This document shows, one piece after another, positions 1 to 9,140 of a DNA stretch of 64,000 bases. The translations under genes were made by a program, and so were the position numbers. Source of the DNA: Rikenellaceae bacterium. GTDB lineage: Bacteria; Bacteroidota; Bacteroidia; Bacteroidales; Rikenellaceae. Every line of letters starts with the position of its first letter. The first letter of the stretch is position 1. The stretch lies in the NCBI GenBank assembly GCA_902363575.1, contig CABJAJ010000006.1:1-64000 (forward strand), in the 5' to 3' direction. Below the pieces are notes generated by a model, which saw nothing but the letters and a program-made list of their open reading frames with translations, had not been told where the DNA came from and did no database searches.

Positions 1-170
1 TATCGGTCTCTTTTTTTTGGTTAAATCTATAGTCGAATTCTTTTTCTGATACATGTGAGATTTACCCTGCTACTTGTCAAGAACCGGAACTTTTTGTTTA
101 CCACACCAGCCTATAAGGAACCAATCGCCATATTTTATCCGGGGCCGACGGAAATCCGCCCGAAAAATTG

Positions 171-178
171 TAAATTTG
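171..178 (+). promoter_or_regulatory. -7 promoter element (TAAATTTG) before the znuB-like gene
   Basis: Matches the Bacteroidetes -7 consensus TAnnTTTG and lies 48 bp before the chosen start codon. No good -33 TTG is visible at the expected distance, so it is a moderate call. Confidence 0.5.
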
Positions 179-226
179 CACGCTTGCTGCCGTGCGTTCT
201 CACGCCCGACCTGTAAATACGTACCG

Positions 227-1063
227 ATGATGGAATTCTTCAGCGACCTGCTGCAATACGAATATCTGAGCAATGCGTTCTGGGCCTGTCTGCTCTCGGG
301 GGTCACCTGCGGGATCGTCGGCACCTATGTCGTTTGCCGACGCATGGTCTTTCTGAGTGGCGGCATCACCCATTCGTCGTTCGGCGGACTGGGCATCGCC
401 ATCTACCTCGGAGCAAATCCCATACTCGGAGCCATGGTGTTCGCGGTGCTCTCGGCGCTGGGCATCGAGTGGGCGAGCGACCGGGGCCGTATCCGTGCGG
501 ACTCGGCCATCGGGATCATCTGGTCGGTAGGCATGGCCGTCGGAGCGCTTTTTATGAGCCTGCGTCCCGGGTACAACTCGGGCGATTTGGCCAGCTACCT
601 GTTCGGCAGCATCCTCACCGTCACCCGTGCCGACGTACTGGCGTTGGCCGTCCTGACAGGGCTGCTCGCGGTCGGCGCGGCATTGTGGCTGCGGCCGGTC
701 ATGCAGATCGCCTTCGACCGCGACTACTCGCGCAGCCAGGGGATGCCCACGCGCCTGGTATCCTACCTGATGTCGGCTCTCACAGCGGTGGCGATCGTGC
801 TTTCGATCCGCATAATGGGGATCGTGCTGCTCATTTCGCTGCTCACAATGCCGGCGGTGATCGTCAATACGCTTTCCAAATCTTACCGCGCAATTACCTG
901 GGGCGCAACGGCCGTCGCGGTCTGCGGCAACGTGGCCGGGCTCGTGTTGAGCTACGAAATGGAAGTTCCGTCGGGCGCCGCCATAATATTTATCCTCACT
1001 CTTACGCTTATCCTGGTAAAACTATTACCTTTGCATAGCAAAAAACGGAGCCGGGGCCGATGA
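227..1063 (+). CDS. znuB: Metal (zinc/manganese type) ABC transporter permease, ABC-3 family
   Basis: Integral membrane permease of a Zn/Mn/Fe-type ABC importer, moving the metal delivered by a periplasmic or lipid-anchored binding protein across the inner membrane. The 278-residue product is almost entirely hydrophobic, with about eight or nine membrane segments, and carries the family-like stretches GITHSSFGGLGIA and SGDLASYLFGSIL. The open frame extends upstream to about position 74, but ATG at 227 (or the overlapping ATG at 230) fits the family N-terminus and lies below a -7 element. Its stop overlaps the lptG start by 4 bp, so the two are co-transcribed. No ATPase or binding-protein gene is adjacent. 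A matching pair without a permease sits at 55586-57195. The metal is not determined by the sequence. Confidence 0.85.
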   Translation: MMEFFSDLLQYEYLSNAFWACLLSGVTCGIVGTYVVCRRMVFLSGGITHSSFGGLGIAIYLGANPILGAMVFAVLSALGIEWASDRGRIRADSAIGIIWSVGMAVGALFMSLRPGYNSGDLASYLFGSILTVTRADVLALAVLTGLLAVGAALWLRPVMQIAFDRDYSRSQGMPTRLVSYLMSALTAVAIVLSIRIMGIVLLISLLTMPAVIVNTLSKSYRAITWGATAVAVCGNVAGLVLSYEMEVPSGAAIIFILTLTLILVKLLPLHSKKRSRGR

Positions 1064-2523
1064 AAACCATCCACAGACTCGTTCTGAAATCCTATCTGGG
1101 GCCGATGATCCTCACGTTCTTCATCGTCATGTTCGTGCTGATGATGAACTTCGTGTGGCGTTACATTGACGACCTGGTGGGCAAGGGGCTCAGCGCGGGC
1201 ATCATCATCGAGCTGATGTCCTATGCCATGGTCAATATGATTCCGATGGGACTCCCGCTGGCCATGCTGCTGGCGGCGATCATGACCATGGGCAACCTGG
1301 GCGAAAACTACGAGCTGCTGGCCATGAAGTCGGCCGGCATGTCGCTGCCCAAGATCATGAAGCCGCTCATCTATCTGGTCACGGTGGTCGCCATCGGTAG
1401 TTTTTTCGTCATCAACAACCTGGTGCCATACGCCAATAAAAAGATGTACAGCACGATGTACGATATTAAGCGGCAGCAGCAGACGATCGAATTTCAGGAC
1501 GGGCTCTTCTTCAACGGGATCAAGGATATGAGCATACGCGTCGGGCACCAGTCGCCCGAAACGGGGCTGCTGAGCGACGTGCTGCTCTACGACAACCAGG
1601 CCGCCAACGGCAACATGACCACCACCATAGCCGACTCGGGCTACATCCGCCTGTCGGACGATAAGCTCTTTCTGCTGGTTACGCTTTTCCACGGCGAGCG
1701 GTACGAGCAGACCCGCAACTCGCAATGGTACAGCAAAAGCTCGCTCAACCACTATACGTTCGATCAATACAAGTCCAGCTTTCCCGTAGAGGGTTTCAGC
1801 ATGGAGCGTTCCGACGCCGACAACTTCAACAACAGCACGACCAAGAACATCCGCGAGCTGCAGCACGAGATCGACTCGCTGGAAGTGCAGGTCAATTCCG
1901 CGACCACCCGATCCTACGAGCCGCTCCTCAAAGAGCAGCTCTTTTCAAAAGACCCCACGGTGATGATCCTCCCCGACAGTCTGGTGGTGGACCGCAGCGG
2001 TTTCCGTCTCATCGACGCGATCGATTCGATCGCGCTGCTCGGCATCCGGGACAAGGACAAGCTTTGGGATCAGGCGCGCACGCACGCCAAGAGCTCGCGC
2101 AACATGTTTTCGTTCGACGAATCCCAGGCCAAAGATGCGCTCAACAAGCTCTACCGGAGCAAGGTGGAGTGGCACCGCAAAATATCGCTGCCGGTATCGA
2201 TCATGATTTTCTTCCTGATCGGTGCCCCGCTGGGGGCGATCATCCGCAAGGGCGGCCTGGGTATGCCGATCGTAATTTCGGTGATCTTCTTCGTGTTCTA
2301 CTACATCATCAGCATATCGGGCGAAAAGATGGCCAAAGAGGGGAGCTGGGAAGCGATCTACGGCATGTGGATCTCGACGATCATCCTGACGCCCATCGCC
2401 ATTTACCTGACCTATAAGGCCACCAACGACTCGGGGCTGCTCGATGTGGACTGGTATGTGGGTAAATGGAAGAAACTGACGGAGAGGTTACGCACAATCG
2501 TACGAAAAAAACAGAATACATAA
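1060..2523 (+). CDS. lptG: LptF/LptG-family LPS export permease (YjgP/YjgQ)
   Basis: Permease half of the LptBFG ABC complex that extracts lipopolysaccharide from the inner membrane and drives it over the Lpt bridge. The 487 residues show the family layout: an N-terminal block of three membrane helices (about 12-125), a large periplasmic domain, and three C-terminal helices (from about 375) with the conserved stretch [17 protein letters not shown]. The periplasmic region is longer than in proteobacterial homologues and includes a coiled-coil-like stretch (about 265-285), as seen in Bacteroidetes members. The start overlaps the preceding permease stop (ATGA). Whether it plays the LptF or LptG role cannot be decided from the sequence. 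Confidence 0.85.
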   Translation: MKTIHRLVLKSYLGPMILTFFIVMFVLMMNFVWRYIDDLVGKGLSAGIIIELMSYAMVNMIPMGLPLAMLLAAIMTMGNLGENYELLAMKSAGMSLPKIMKPLIYLVTVVAIGSFFVINNLVPYANKKMYSTMYDIKRQQQTIEFQDGLFFNGIKDMSIRVGHQSPETGLLSDVLLYDNQAANGNMTTTIADSGYIRLSDDKLFLLVTLFHGERYEQTRNSQWYSKSSLNHYTFDQYKSSFPVEGFSMERSDADNFNNSTTKNIRELQHEIDSLEVQVNSATTRSYEPLLKEQLFSKDPTVMILPDSLVVDRSGFRLIDAIDSIALLGIRDKDKLWDQARTHAKSSRNMFSFDESQAKDALNKLYRSKVEWHRKISLPVSIMIFFLIGAPLGAIIRKGGLGMPIVISVIFFVFYYIISISGEKMAKEGSWEAIYGMWISTIILTPIAIYLTYKATNDSGLLDVDWYVGKWKKLTERLRTIVRKKQNT

Positions 2524-2534
2524 AACCCGAACAA

Positions 2535-3761
2535 ATGACTACCGAGAAAGTGAGGCTCAACAGCGTCGAGGAGGTGCTCGAAGATTTCCGCAACGGCAAA
2601 ATCGTCATCGTGGTCGATGACGAGGACCGCGAAAACGAAGGCGACTTCATCGTCGCGGCCGAAAAGGTGACGCCCGAAATCGTCAATTTCATGCTCAAGA
2701 ACGGCCGCGGTGTACTTTGCGCACCGCTATCGGAGGAGCGGTGCGCCCAGTTGGAGCTCAATATGATGGAGGAGAACAACACCTCGCTGCTGGGTACCCC
2801 CTTCACGGTTACGGTCGATCTGCTGGGACACGACTGTTCCACGGGCGTTTCGATCCACGACCGCGCCGCAACGCTCAATGCGCTGGCCGATCCTGCGACC
2901 CGGCCCTGCGACCTGGGGCGTCCGGGACACATCAACCCCCTGCGGGCCCGCCAGAAAGGGGTGCTGCGCCGGCCGGGACACACGGAGGCGGCGGTCGATC
3001 TGGCCCGCATGGCAGGGCTTCAACCGGCCGGCGCGCTGATCGAGATCATGAATGAGGACGGCACGATGGCCCGGATGCCGCAACTGCTGGAGATCGCCCG
3101 CAAGTATGATCTGAAGATCATCTCCATAGCCGATATCATCGCCTACCGGCTGCGGGAAGAGTCGATCATCGAACGCGGCGAAACGGCCGATATGCCGACC
3201 GAATGGGGCCATTTCCGGATTACGGCGTTCCGCCAGAAGAGCAACGGACTGGAGCACATGGCTCTCACAAAAGGGGAGTGGACCCCCGACGAACCCGTGC
3301 TGCTCCGCGTGCATTCGTCCTGCGCGACGGGCGACATCCTGGGCTCGCAGCGCTGCGACTGCGGCGCACAGCTCCACGAAGCCATGCGGATGATCGAAAA
3401 GGAGGGCCGGGGCGCCATCATCTATCTCAACCAGGAGGGGCGGGGCATCGGCCTGTTCAACAAGATCAACGCCTACAAGTTGCAGGAAGAGGGGCTCGAT
3501 ACGGTCGATGCCAACCTGCACCTGGGATTCGGCGTGGATGAACGCGATTACGGCGTCGGAGCGAGCATCATCCGCGAGCTCGGGATCAAGCACATGCGCC
3601 TGATGACCAACAACCCGCTCAAACGGGCCGGGCTGGAAGGCTACGGCCTGCGCATCGACGAGATCGTGCCGATCGTGATCGAGCCCAACCCGTACAACGA
3701 ACGTTACCTGGAAACCAAACAAAATCGGATGCACCACAAGCTGGGTATCTGCAAACACTGA
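2535..3761 (+). CDS. ribBA: Bifunctional 3,4-dihydroxy-2-butanone-4-phosphate synthase / GTP cyclohydrolase II
   Basis: Supplies both precursors of riboflavin: the RibB half makes dihydroxybutanone phosphate from ribulose 5-phosphate, and the RibA half opens GTP. Residues 1-200 form the RibB domain, with the acidic metal-binding motif [10 protein letters not shown] at about 28 and the RPGH motifs near 137 and 152. Residues from about 208 form GTP cyclohydrolase II, with zinc ligands C263, C274 and C276 in [18 protein letters not shown] and the QEGRGIG motif. The product is 408 residues, the usual size. ATG at 2535 was chosen over the in-frame ATG at 2466, which lies inside lptG and adds residues the family lacks. 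It follows lptG by 11 bp. Confidence 0.95.
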   Translation: MTTEKVRLNSVEEVLEDFRNGKIVIVVDDEDRENEGDFIVAAEKVTPEIVNFMLKNGRGVLCAPLSEERCAQLELNMMEENNTSLLGTPFTVTVDLLGHDCSTGVSIHDRAATLNALADPATRPCDLGRPGHINPLRARQKGVLRRPGHTEAAVDLARMAGLQPAGALIEIMNEDGTMARMPQLLEIARKYDLKIISIADIIAYRLREESIIERGETADMPTEWGHFRITAFRQKSNGLEHMALTKGEWTPDEPVLLRVHSSCATGDILGSQRCDCGAQLHEAMRMIEKEGRGAIIYLNQEGRGIGLFNKINAYKLQEEGLDTVDANLHLGFGVDERDYGVGASIIRELGIKHMRLMTNNPLKRAGLEGYGLRIDEIVPIVIEPNPYNERYLETKQNRMHHKLGICKH

Positions 3762-3769
3762 CGCCTGCC

Positions 3770-4151
3770 GTGCGCATCGCCCACATCGCCCTTTGGACAG
3801 ACCGTCCGGAAACCCTGCGGGATTTCTATGTCGCCTGCTTCGGGGGACGCAGCGGCCCGAAATACACGAATCCCGCCAAGGGCTTCGTCTCTTATTTCGT
3901 CCGCTTCGACGACGGGGCATCGCTCGAAATATGCAGCCGTACGGACATCCGCGATCGTGCCGCTCGGCCGCATTTGGGTTACTGTCACATCGCTTTCGAC
4001 TGCGGCAGCCGTGAAGCGGTGGACGCCGTACCGCAGAGCTGCGTGCCGGCGGTTACCGCATTACGGGCGAACCGCGCCTGACGGGGGACGAATGCTACAA
4101 AGCATCGTGGAAAACCCCGACGACAACCTGATCGAACACGTTATACGATAA
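3770..4151 (+). pseudogene. VOC-family (glyoxalase-like) protein, broken by two apparent single-base deletions
   Basis: The first frame from ATG 3770 encodes a typical vicinal-oxygen-chelate N-terminus (MRIAHIALWTDRPETLRDFY) with HLGYCHIAFDCGSREAVDAV further on. Near 4030 the family sequence moves to the next frame (AELRAGGYRITGEPRLTGDE) and near 4106 moves again (VENPDDNLIEHVIR, then stop). Both moves are what a one-base loss would give: restoring one base at each place yields about 127 residues, exactly the family size. As written, the first frame stops at 4081 after 103 residues. It lies 8 bp after ribBA and 5 bp before fmt, so it is part of that operon. Either a decayed gene or two sequencing errors. 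Confidence 0.8.
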
Positions 4152-4156
4152 CCGGA

Positions 4157-5146
4157 ATGGAAGCAAAAAAACTGCGCATCGTCTTTATGGGCACGCCCGA
4201 ATTCGCCGTGCCCTCGCTCGAGGCGCTCGTCAAGGGGGGCTACAAGGTGGTCGCCGTCGTCACGATGCTCGACAAACCCGCGGGACGGGGGCAGAAACTC
4301 CGCGAAAGCGAAGTGAAAATCGCCGCCCGCGAAATGGGACTCCCCGTGCTTCAGCCCGAAAAGCTGCGCGATCCGGAATTTCTGACCGCGCTCCGAGCGT
4401 TGCAGCCCGATCTGGGCATCGTCATCGCCTTCCGCATGTTGCCCGAAGCGGTCTGGGCGCTGCCCCGGTTGGGAACGTTCAATCTCCACGCCTCGCTGCT
4501 GCCTCAGTACCGGGGAGCGGCCCCGATCAACTGGGCCCTCATCAACGGGGAAACCTGCACGGGAGTCACCACCTTCCTGCTCAACCACGAAATCGACAAG
4601 GGAGCAATCCTCGCGCAGCGTACCGAGCCGATCCGCCCGGACGACAATGCCGGCACGCTCTACGAACGACTCATGCGCATCGGTGCCGAGCTGGTCACAC
4701 AGACCGTCGAACGGATCGCTGCCGGGGACCTGCAACCCGTCGAACAGTCGCCCGCCGGGGAAGAAACGCTGCGCCCCGCGCCCAAAATTTTCCGGGAGAA
4801 CTGCGAAATCGACTGGTCGGAAACCGGAGAACGGATCGTCAATCTCGTGCGGGGACTGGCCCCTTACCCGGCGGCATGGACGACAATCCGTCTCGACGGC
4901 GAGGAGATCGCGACGATCAAAATTTACGAAGTGCATTTCGAGCCGGGAGGCGGATACGGCTCGTGCGGCACGATTTGCAGCGATGGCCGCAGCTTCCTGA
5001 GCGTAAGATGCCGCGACGGAGCGGTAGGGATCGAATCCCTGCAAATGGCCGGCAAGCGACGGATGCAGGCGCGCGAGTGGCTGGCCGGGTTCCGCGATCC
5101 GGAGCAATACCGGTTCGGGAACGACCCCGCCTCGCAATGTCCGTGA
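4157..5146 (+). CDS. fmt: Methionyl-tRNA formyltransferase
   Basis: Formylates initiator Met-tRNA using 10-formyltetrahydrofolate, in the cytoplasm. The N-terminal domain opens with FMGTPEFAVPSLEAL. The catalytic Asn and His are in FNLHASLLP, followed by the SLLPQYRGAAPINWALI signature and the catalytic Asp in HEIDKGAIL. A C-terminal tRNA-binding domain runs from about residue 210. At 329 residues it is slightly longer than the usual 310-315. Start ATG 4157 is the only one compatible with the conserved N-terminus. It closes the lptG-ribBA-VOC-fmt run. Confidence 0.95.
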   Translation: MEAKKLRIVFMGTPEFAVPSLEALVKGGYKVVAVVTMLDKPAGRGQKLRESEVKIAAREMGLPVLQPEKLRDPEFLTALRALQPDLGIVIAFRMLPEAVWALPRLGTFNLHASLLPQYRGAAPINWALINGETCTGVTTFLLNHEIDKGAILAQRTEPIRPDDNAGTLYERLMRIGAELVTQTVERIAAGDLQPVEQSPAGEETLRPAPKIFRENCEIDWSETGERIVNLVRGLAPYPAAWTTIRLDGEEIATIKIYEVHFEPGGGYGSCGTICSDGRSFLSVRCRDGAVGIESLQMAGKRRMQAREWLAGFRDPEQYRFGNDPASQCP

Positions 5147-5319
5147 ACAATTCACCGGTCGTTGCCAAACGTCGTATAGCTGGATGCGGCTTTATGACGG
5201 ATCATCTTGCTGCCAGCCTTTCGATTTCATGCGGCAAAGCAAATCGACGAGCATTGAAATTGATAGGATACAACGGAGGATATCGCGGACAACAACAACG
5301 AGGTGGGTGGTTCGATGTA

Positions 5320-5349
5320 GAAAGCGGACCTGCTTACCGGTCCGCTTTC
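5320..5349. terminator. Hairpin terminator between fmt and trxA
   Basis: An 11-bp perfect stem (GAAAGCGGACC paired with GGTCCGCTTTC) lies between the convergent genes fmt and trxA and can serve both strands. Confidence 0.65.
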
Positions 5350-5372
5350 ACTCAGTTGTACGCAATCGCCGC

Positions 5373-5750
5373 TCAGAGCTGTTTGTCGAGCAGGTAATCG
5401 TCGATCGTCCGTTTGAGGTCGGCTTTCGACATCAGTCCCGTCATCATGCGGGGTTGGCCATCCTTCGGGATGAACAGCAGGGTCGGCACCGACCGTACTC
5501 CGAAGACCGAGGCGAGTTCCTCCTCCTTGTCCACATCGACCTTGTAAACGTCCACCCGGTCGCGGTACTGGTAATCCCCGGCCACCTCTTCCAGCACGGG
5601 CGCCAGCGCCTTGCAGGGTCCGCACCATGCGGCGAAAAAGTCAATAACGGCCGGCTTCTCGCCCAGGAATTTCCATTCGCCCGGGGTCTTTTCATAATCG
5701 GCTACTTTGGTCAGGAAATCCTTCTTGGTCAAATGTTTGATCGCTTCCAT
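5373..5750 (-). CDS. trxA: Thioredoxin
   Basis: Small thiol-disulfide carrier with the classical active site AAWCGPCK (C43 and C46 of 125 residues) and the cis-proline motif VRSVPTLLF. No signal peptide, so cytoplasmic. The open frame continues upstream to 5786, but ATG at 5750 matches the thioredoxin N-terminus. Forty-nine bp upstream on the same strand is a peroxiredoxin, itself divergent from oxyR. The arrangement suggests this thioredoxin is the reductant of that peroxiredoxin and shares its peroxide-responsive promoter. Confidence 0.92.
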   Translation of the reverse strand: MEAIKHLTKKDFLTKVADYEKTPGEWKFLGEKPAVIDFFAAWCGPCKALAPVLEEVAGDYQYRDRVDVYKVDVDKEEELASVFGVRSVPTLLFIPKDGQPRMMTGLMSKADLKRTIDDYLLDKQL

Positions 5751-5799
5751 ATCTATCGGTATTGATTGTTCGTCGAGACACTGCACGCGGCTACTGCGC

Positions 5800-6504
5800 T
5801 CATCGGCCCAGCTTGCTTTCGACCTCCTCCCGGGGCAGAGGCTTGGTGCAGAAGAACCAGTCGTAGCAGCGCACGCCCTGACCGGGATGTTTTACGTGTT
5901 CGTCCACCGCTTCATAGGAGCTGCCGGCCGGCACGATCACCTCGTCGCCCGGTCGCCAGTCCGCAGGCAGCGAAACGCCGAAATTGTCGATGGTCTGCAA
6001 CCCGATAAGCACGCGCCGGATCTCGTCGAAGTTGCGTCCCAACGCCTGGGGGTAGTACATGATCGTGCGGATCATCCCCTGGGGATCGATAAAGAACACC
6101 GCCCTCACCGCCGAGGTGTTGTTCTCCTGCGGATGGATCATGCCATACAGCGACGCGACTTGCATCGAGAGATCGACGATCAGCGGGAAACGGATATCCA
6201 CGTTTTTCATCCCCTTGAATTCGATCTTCTCACGGATGGTGCGCAGCCAGGCGATGTGGCTGAACAACCCATCGACCGACAGCCCGACAAGCTCGCAGTT
6301 GAAGGCCTCGAACTCGTCGGCCATGCTGCCGAAAGTCACGAACTCGGAAGTGCAGACCGGCGTGAAGTCGGAAGGGTGGCTGAAAAGAATGATCCACTTC
6401 CCCTTGAAATCTCCGGGAAAGTTAATGGGCCCCTGCGTAGTCTGCGCCTCGAATGCCGGGGCCGCCTCGCCGATACGCGGCATCGTGTGAACCTGATTTT
6501 CCAT
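5800..6504 (-). CDS. Peroxiredoxin of the Prx6 / archaeal 2-Cys type
   Basis: Reduces hydrogen peroxide and organic peroxides. The peroxidatic cysteine is C51 in SHPSDFTPVCTSEF. The long C-terminal arm ends with a further cysteine pair, C213 and C219 (GVRCYDWFFC). That six-residue spacing matches the archaeal Prx6-like enzymes, where C-terminal cysteines resolve the oxidised active site. Length 234 residues is as expected for this class and too long for AhpC. The gene is divergent from oxyR with about 115 bp between starts and is followed by trxA. OxyR control of peroxiredoxin and thioredoxin is inferred from this context. Confidence 0.9.
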   Translation of the reverse strand: MENQVHTMPRIGEAAPAFEAQTTQGPINFPGDFKGKWIILFSHPSDFTPVCTSEFVTFGSMADEFEAFNCELVGLSVDGLFSHIAWLRTIREKIEFKGMKNVDIRFPLIVDLSMQVASLYGMIHPQENNTSAVRAVFFIDPQGMIRTIMYYPQALGRNFDEIRRVLIGLQTIDNFGVSLPADWRPGDEVIVPAGSSYEAVDEHVKHPGQGVRCYDWFFCTKPLPREEVESKLGR

Positions 6505-6589
6505 GATACTTCGTTTTACGTTTGCGTCCGATCGCCTTGCGGCGGAGCAATTCGGCCCGCAGGAGCGATCGACTGGACAATTATTTGCT

Positions 6590-6597
6590 TATCTTTG
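6590..6597 (+). promoter_or_regulatory. -7 promoter element (TATCTTTG) of oxyR
   Basis: A perfect TAnnTTTG element 22 bp before the oxyR ATG, in the 115-bp space shared with the divergent peroxiredoxin gene. No clear -33 TTG is seen. Confidence 0.6.
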
Positions 6598-6619
6598 TAT
6601 TCATAAAATCTATTGCGCC

Positions 6620-7543
6620 ATGACCATCCAGCAGATGCAGTATATCGTCGCCCTGAACCGCCATCGTCATTTCGTCCGCGCCGCCGAGGAGTGCGGCGTC
6701 GCACAACCGACGCTCAGCGCCATGATCCAGAAGCTCGAGGAGGAGCTGGATGTGCGTCTGTTCGACCGCAACCGCCATCCCGTCGAACCCACCGAGGTCG
6801 GCCGACGGATCATCCGGCAGGCGGAAACCGCGCTCCACGAATTCCTCAAAATCGGCGAGATGGTCCGCTCGGAGGTGGAAACATTCACCGGGCCGCTGCA
6901 TCTGGGGGTCATTCCTACGGTTGCTCCATATCTCGTGCCGCAATTCATCGATGACTTCCGCAAAAACCATCCGGACGTCGAACTCTCGATTTCGGAGATG
7001 CGCACCGACAACCTGGTCCACCACGTGCGGCAGGGTCAGCTCGATATGGCCGTGCTCTCCACGCCGCTCGGTCATGCCGACCTGCTGGAAATCCCGGCCT
7101 ATTACGAACGTTTCTACGCCTATTTCGCCCCCGGTAGCGGCATCGCGGAAGGCAGGCTGAATGTCGCGGATATGCCCCTCGACCAGCTTTGGGTGTTGCA
7201 GGAGGGTCACTGCATACGCAACCAAATCTTCAACTTCTGCGGGAAAGCCTCCTCCTACAACCACGTTTACGAAGCAGGCAGCATCGACACGCTTATCCGC
7301 ATCGTCGATCGCAACGGCGGCTACACGCTCATCCCGGAACTTCACCTCCCGTTTCTGGACGAGCCTCAGCGCAGCAATGTGCGGGAGATCGCCGACCCGC
7401 CCGCCGTGCGCGAAATTTCGATCGTCATCCGGCAGGACTACATCCGCGAAAGGGCCATCAATGCGGTTGCGGAGGTCATCAAGGGGATCATCCCGCAACA
7501 GATGCTCGACGAACGGCTCCGCAAGTTTGCCATCCGGCTTTGA
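6620..7543 (+). CDS. oxyR: LysR-family hydrogen peroxide sensor OxyR
   Basis: Transcription factor with an N-terminal winged HTH (residues 1-60, AAEECGVAQPTLSAMIQKLE) and a LysR substrate domain. The redox pair is present: C198 in EGHCIRNQ and C207 in FNFCG, nine residues apart, against C199 and C208 in E. coli OxyR. It should therefore form the regulatory disulfide on oxidation. The 307-residue length is normal. The frame is open from 6503, but ATG 6620 gives the LysR N-terminus and lies just below a -7 element. Divergent peroxiredoxin and trxA genes are the obvious local targets. Confidence 0.93.
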   Translation: MTIQQMQYIVALNRHRHFVRAAEECGVAQPTLSAMIQKLEEELDVRLFDRNRHPVEPTEVGRRIIRQAETALHEFLKIGEMVRSEVETFTGPLHLGVIPTVAPYLVPQFIDDFRKNHPDVELSISEMRTDNLVHHVRQGQLDMAVLSTPLGHADLLEIPAYYERFYAYFAPGSGIAEGRLNVADMPLDQLWVLQEGHCIRNQIFNFCGKASSYNHVYEAGSIDTLIRIVDRNGGYTLIPELHLPFLDEPQRSNVREIADPPAVREISIVIRQDYIRERAINAVAEVIKGIIPQQMLDERLRKFAIRL

Positions 7544-7765
7544 TGTGTGCCCGGTCAGCCCCGCATGGCATAGGTTGCCCCAAACGCTACTGAATCGCAC
7601 CGCACTCGCTATACGCCACACCACCTGCCGGACACCGCACAACGCACCCAATGTCATCGCAACATTGCAAACGAATCAGTCGCATAGCCTTGTGCCTAAT
7701 TGAACCGAATCGATCCGTCCGAAGACAATGCGCACGGCAGAAACGGCCGGGAACAGCATAAAAAA

Positions 7766-7791
7766 AGTGCTGCGACTCGCATCGCAGCACT
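7766..7791 (-). terminator. Terminator of the 2-oxoacid oxidoreductase operon
   Basis: A 10-bp perfect stem (AGTGCTGCGA / TCGCAGCACT) with a 6-nt loop. The A run at 7761-7766 becomes a U tract on the minus strand, placed just after the last gene of the operon. Confidence 0.75.
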
Positions 7792-7813
7792 GCTCTGAAA
7801 AGCGGGGAGCGCG

Positions 7814-8359
7814 TCAGCGCACCTGGCGGATGATCTCGCCGCCGTGTTTGATAGCCTCCTCGTTCTGAGGCAGCATCTTCCACGCGCGTTCGGGAAGCGA
7901 TTTCTTCAATCCGACCATCACGTTCTCCATCTTCACGACGGGGCATACCTTAAGGTAGCCACCCAGAATCATCGTATTGAACAGCTTGGATTGTCCCAAA
8001 CGAGCGCTCTCGGCCGTCGCATCGATCGTATAAACCTTGATGTCGGTGCGCACCGGGTGGCGTGTGATGCCGTTCGTGTCGTAGATGAGCGTGCCGCCCG
8101 GCTTGACCATCGGCTCGAATTTCTCCATCGACTGCTGGTTCAGGATGATGGCCGTGTCGAACTCATGGGCGATGGGCGACGAAATGCGCTTGTCCGAAAT
8201 GATGACGGTCACATTGGCCGTGCCGCCGCGCATCTCCGGGCCGTAAGAGGGCATCCAGGTAACCTCGTAATCCTGCATCACGCCCGAATAGGCGAGGATC
8301 TTACCCATCGAGAGGACGCCTTGTCCTCCGAATCCTGCAATAATCAATGTCTCTTTCAT
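7814..8359 (-). CDS. 2-oxoacid:ferredoxin oxidoreductase, gamma subunit
   Basis: Gamma subunit (POR_N/POR gamma type, 181 residues) of a CoA-acylating 2-oxoacid:ferredoxin oxidoreductase. It opens with the nucleotide-binding-like IIAGFGGQGVLSMGKILAYSG and has MRGGTANVTVIISD, both typical of this subunit. It is the last gene of a four-gene minus-strand operon and starts 15 bp after the beta subunit. Together the subunits oxidise a 2-oxoacid to acyl-CoA while reducing ferredoxin. Branched-chain 2-oxoacids or 2-oxoglutarate are the likely substrates. Confidence 0.9.
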   Translation of the reverse strand: MKETLIIAGFGGQGVLSMGKILAYSGVMQDYEVTWMPSYGPEMRGGTANVTVIISDKRISSPIAHEFDTAIILNQQSMEKFEPMVKPGGTLIYDTNGITRHPVRTDIKVYTIDATAESARLGQSKLFNTMILGGYLKVCPVVKMENVMVGLKKSLPERAWKMLPQNEEAIKHGGEIIRQVR

Positions 8360-8374
8360 ATCGTTTCCTCTTAC

Positions 8375-9136
8375 TTACTTTACGTCTTTGATGTCTCCGA
8401 GCTGGTAGAAGGGGAGCATGTTCTCCTCCAGCCACTTATTCGATGCCACAGGCGAAAGTTTCCAACCGCTGTTGCAGGTGGCGACCACCTCCACGAGCGA
8501 GAAGCCCTTGCCGGCGAGCGAATTCTCGAACGCCTTGCGAATCGCTTTCTTGCACTTGCGCACGTTGGCCGGCGTATGCACGCTCTGACGGGTGATGTAG
8601 GTCGCACCGTCGAGGTGGGCCATCATCTCGGCGATCTTGTACGGGTAGCCGTTCAGCCGGGGATCACGACCGTAAGGCGTAGTGGCGGTCTTCATACCCA
8701 GCAGGGTGGTGGGAGCCATCTGACCGCCCGTCATGCCGTAAATCGCGTTATTGATATAGACGGCAACGATATTCTCGCCGCGAGCCGCCGCATGGATCGA
8801 CTCCGCCGTGCCGATGGCCGACAAGTCGCCGTCGCCCTGATACGTGAAGACCAGATTTTCGGGATGCAGCCGCTTCACGGCCGTAGCCACGGCGCAGGCG
8901 CGGCCATGAGCCGCCTCGATCCAGTCCACGTCGATATAGTTGTAGGCGAACACGGCGCAGCCCACGGGCGAGACGGCCACCGTTTTCGACTGTATGCCCA
9001 TCTCCTCGATCACCTCGGCAATGAGCTTGTGCACCGTACCGTGGCTGCAGCCGGGGCAGTAGTGCATCACATTGTCCAGAATCAGGTTCGACTTGCTATA
9101 TACCAGGTTCTCCTGTTTGATTTCAACCTCTGCCAT
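8375..9136 (-). CDS. 2-oxoacid:ferredoxin oxidoreductase, beta (thiamine pyrophosphate) subunit
   Basis: Catalytic TPP-binding subunit, 253 residues. The cofactor motif is GDGDLSAIG followed about 25 residues later by YINNAIYGMTGGQ. The N-terminal CPGCSHG contains cysteines typical of the family. The start lies 4 bp after the alpha subunit stop, indicating translational coupling. Its partners are the alpha subunit upstream, the gamma subunit downstream and the small ferredoxin at the head of the operon. Confidence 0.92.
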   Translation of the reverse strand: MAEVEIKQENLVYSKSNLILDNVMHYCPGCSHGTVHKLIAEVIEEMGIQSKTVAVSPVGCAVFAYNYIDVDWIEAAHGRACAVATAVKRLHPENLVFTYQGDGDLSAIGTAESIHAAARGENIVAVYINNAIYGMTGGQMAPTTLLGMKTATTPYGRDPRLNGYPYKIAEMMAHLDGATYITRQSVHTPANVRKCKKAIRKAFENSLAGKGFSLVEVVATCNSGWKLSPVASNKWLEENMLPFYQLGDIKDVK

Positions 9137-9140
9137 AGTC

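Noticed and set aside
5147..5319. Open frames in the gap after fmt
   Set aside because: Frames here are tails of shadows of fmt or trxA, with no promoter or motif.
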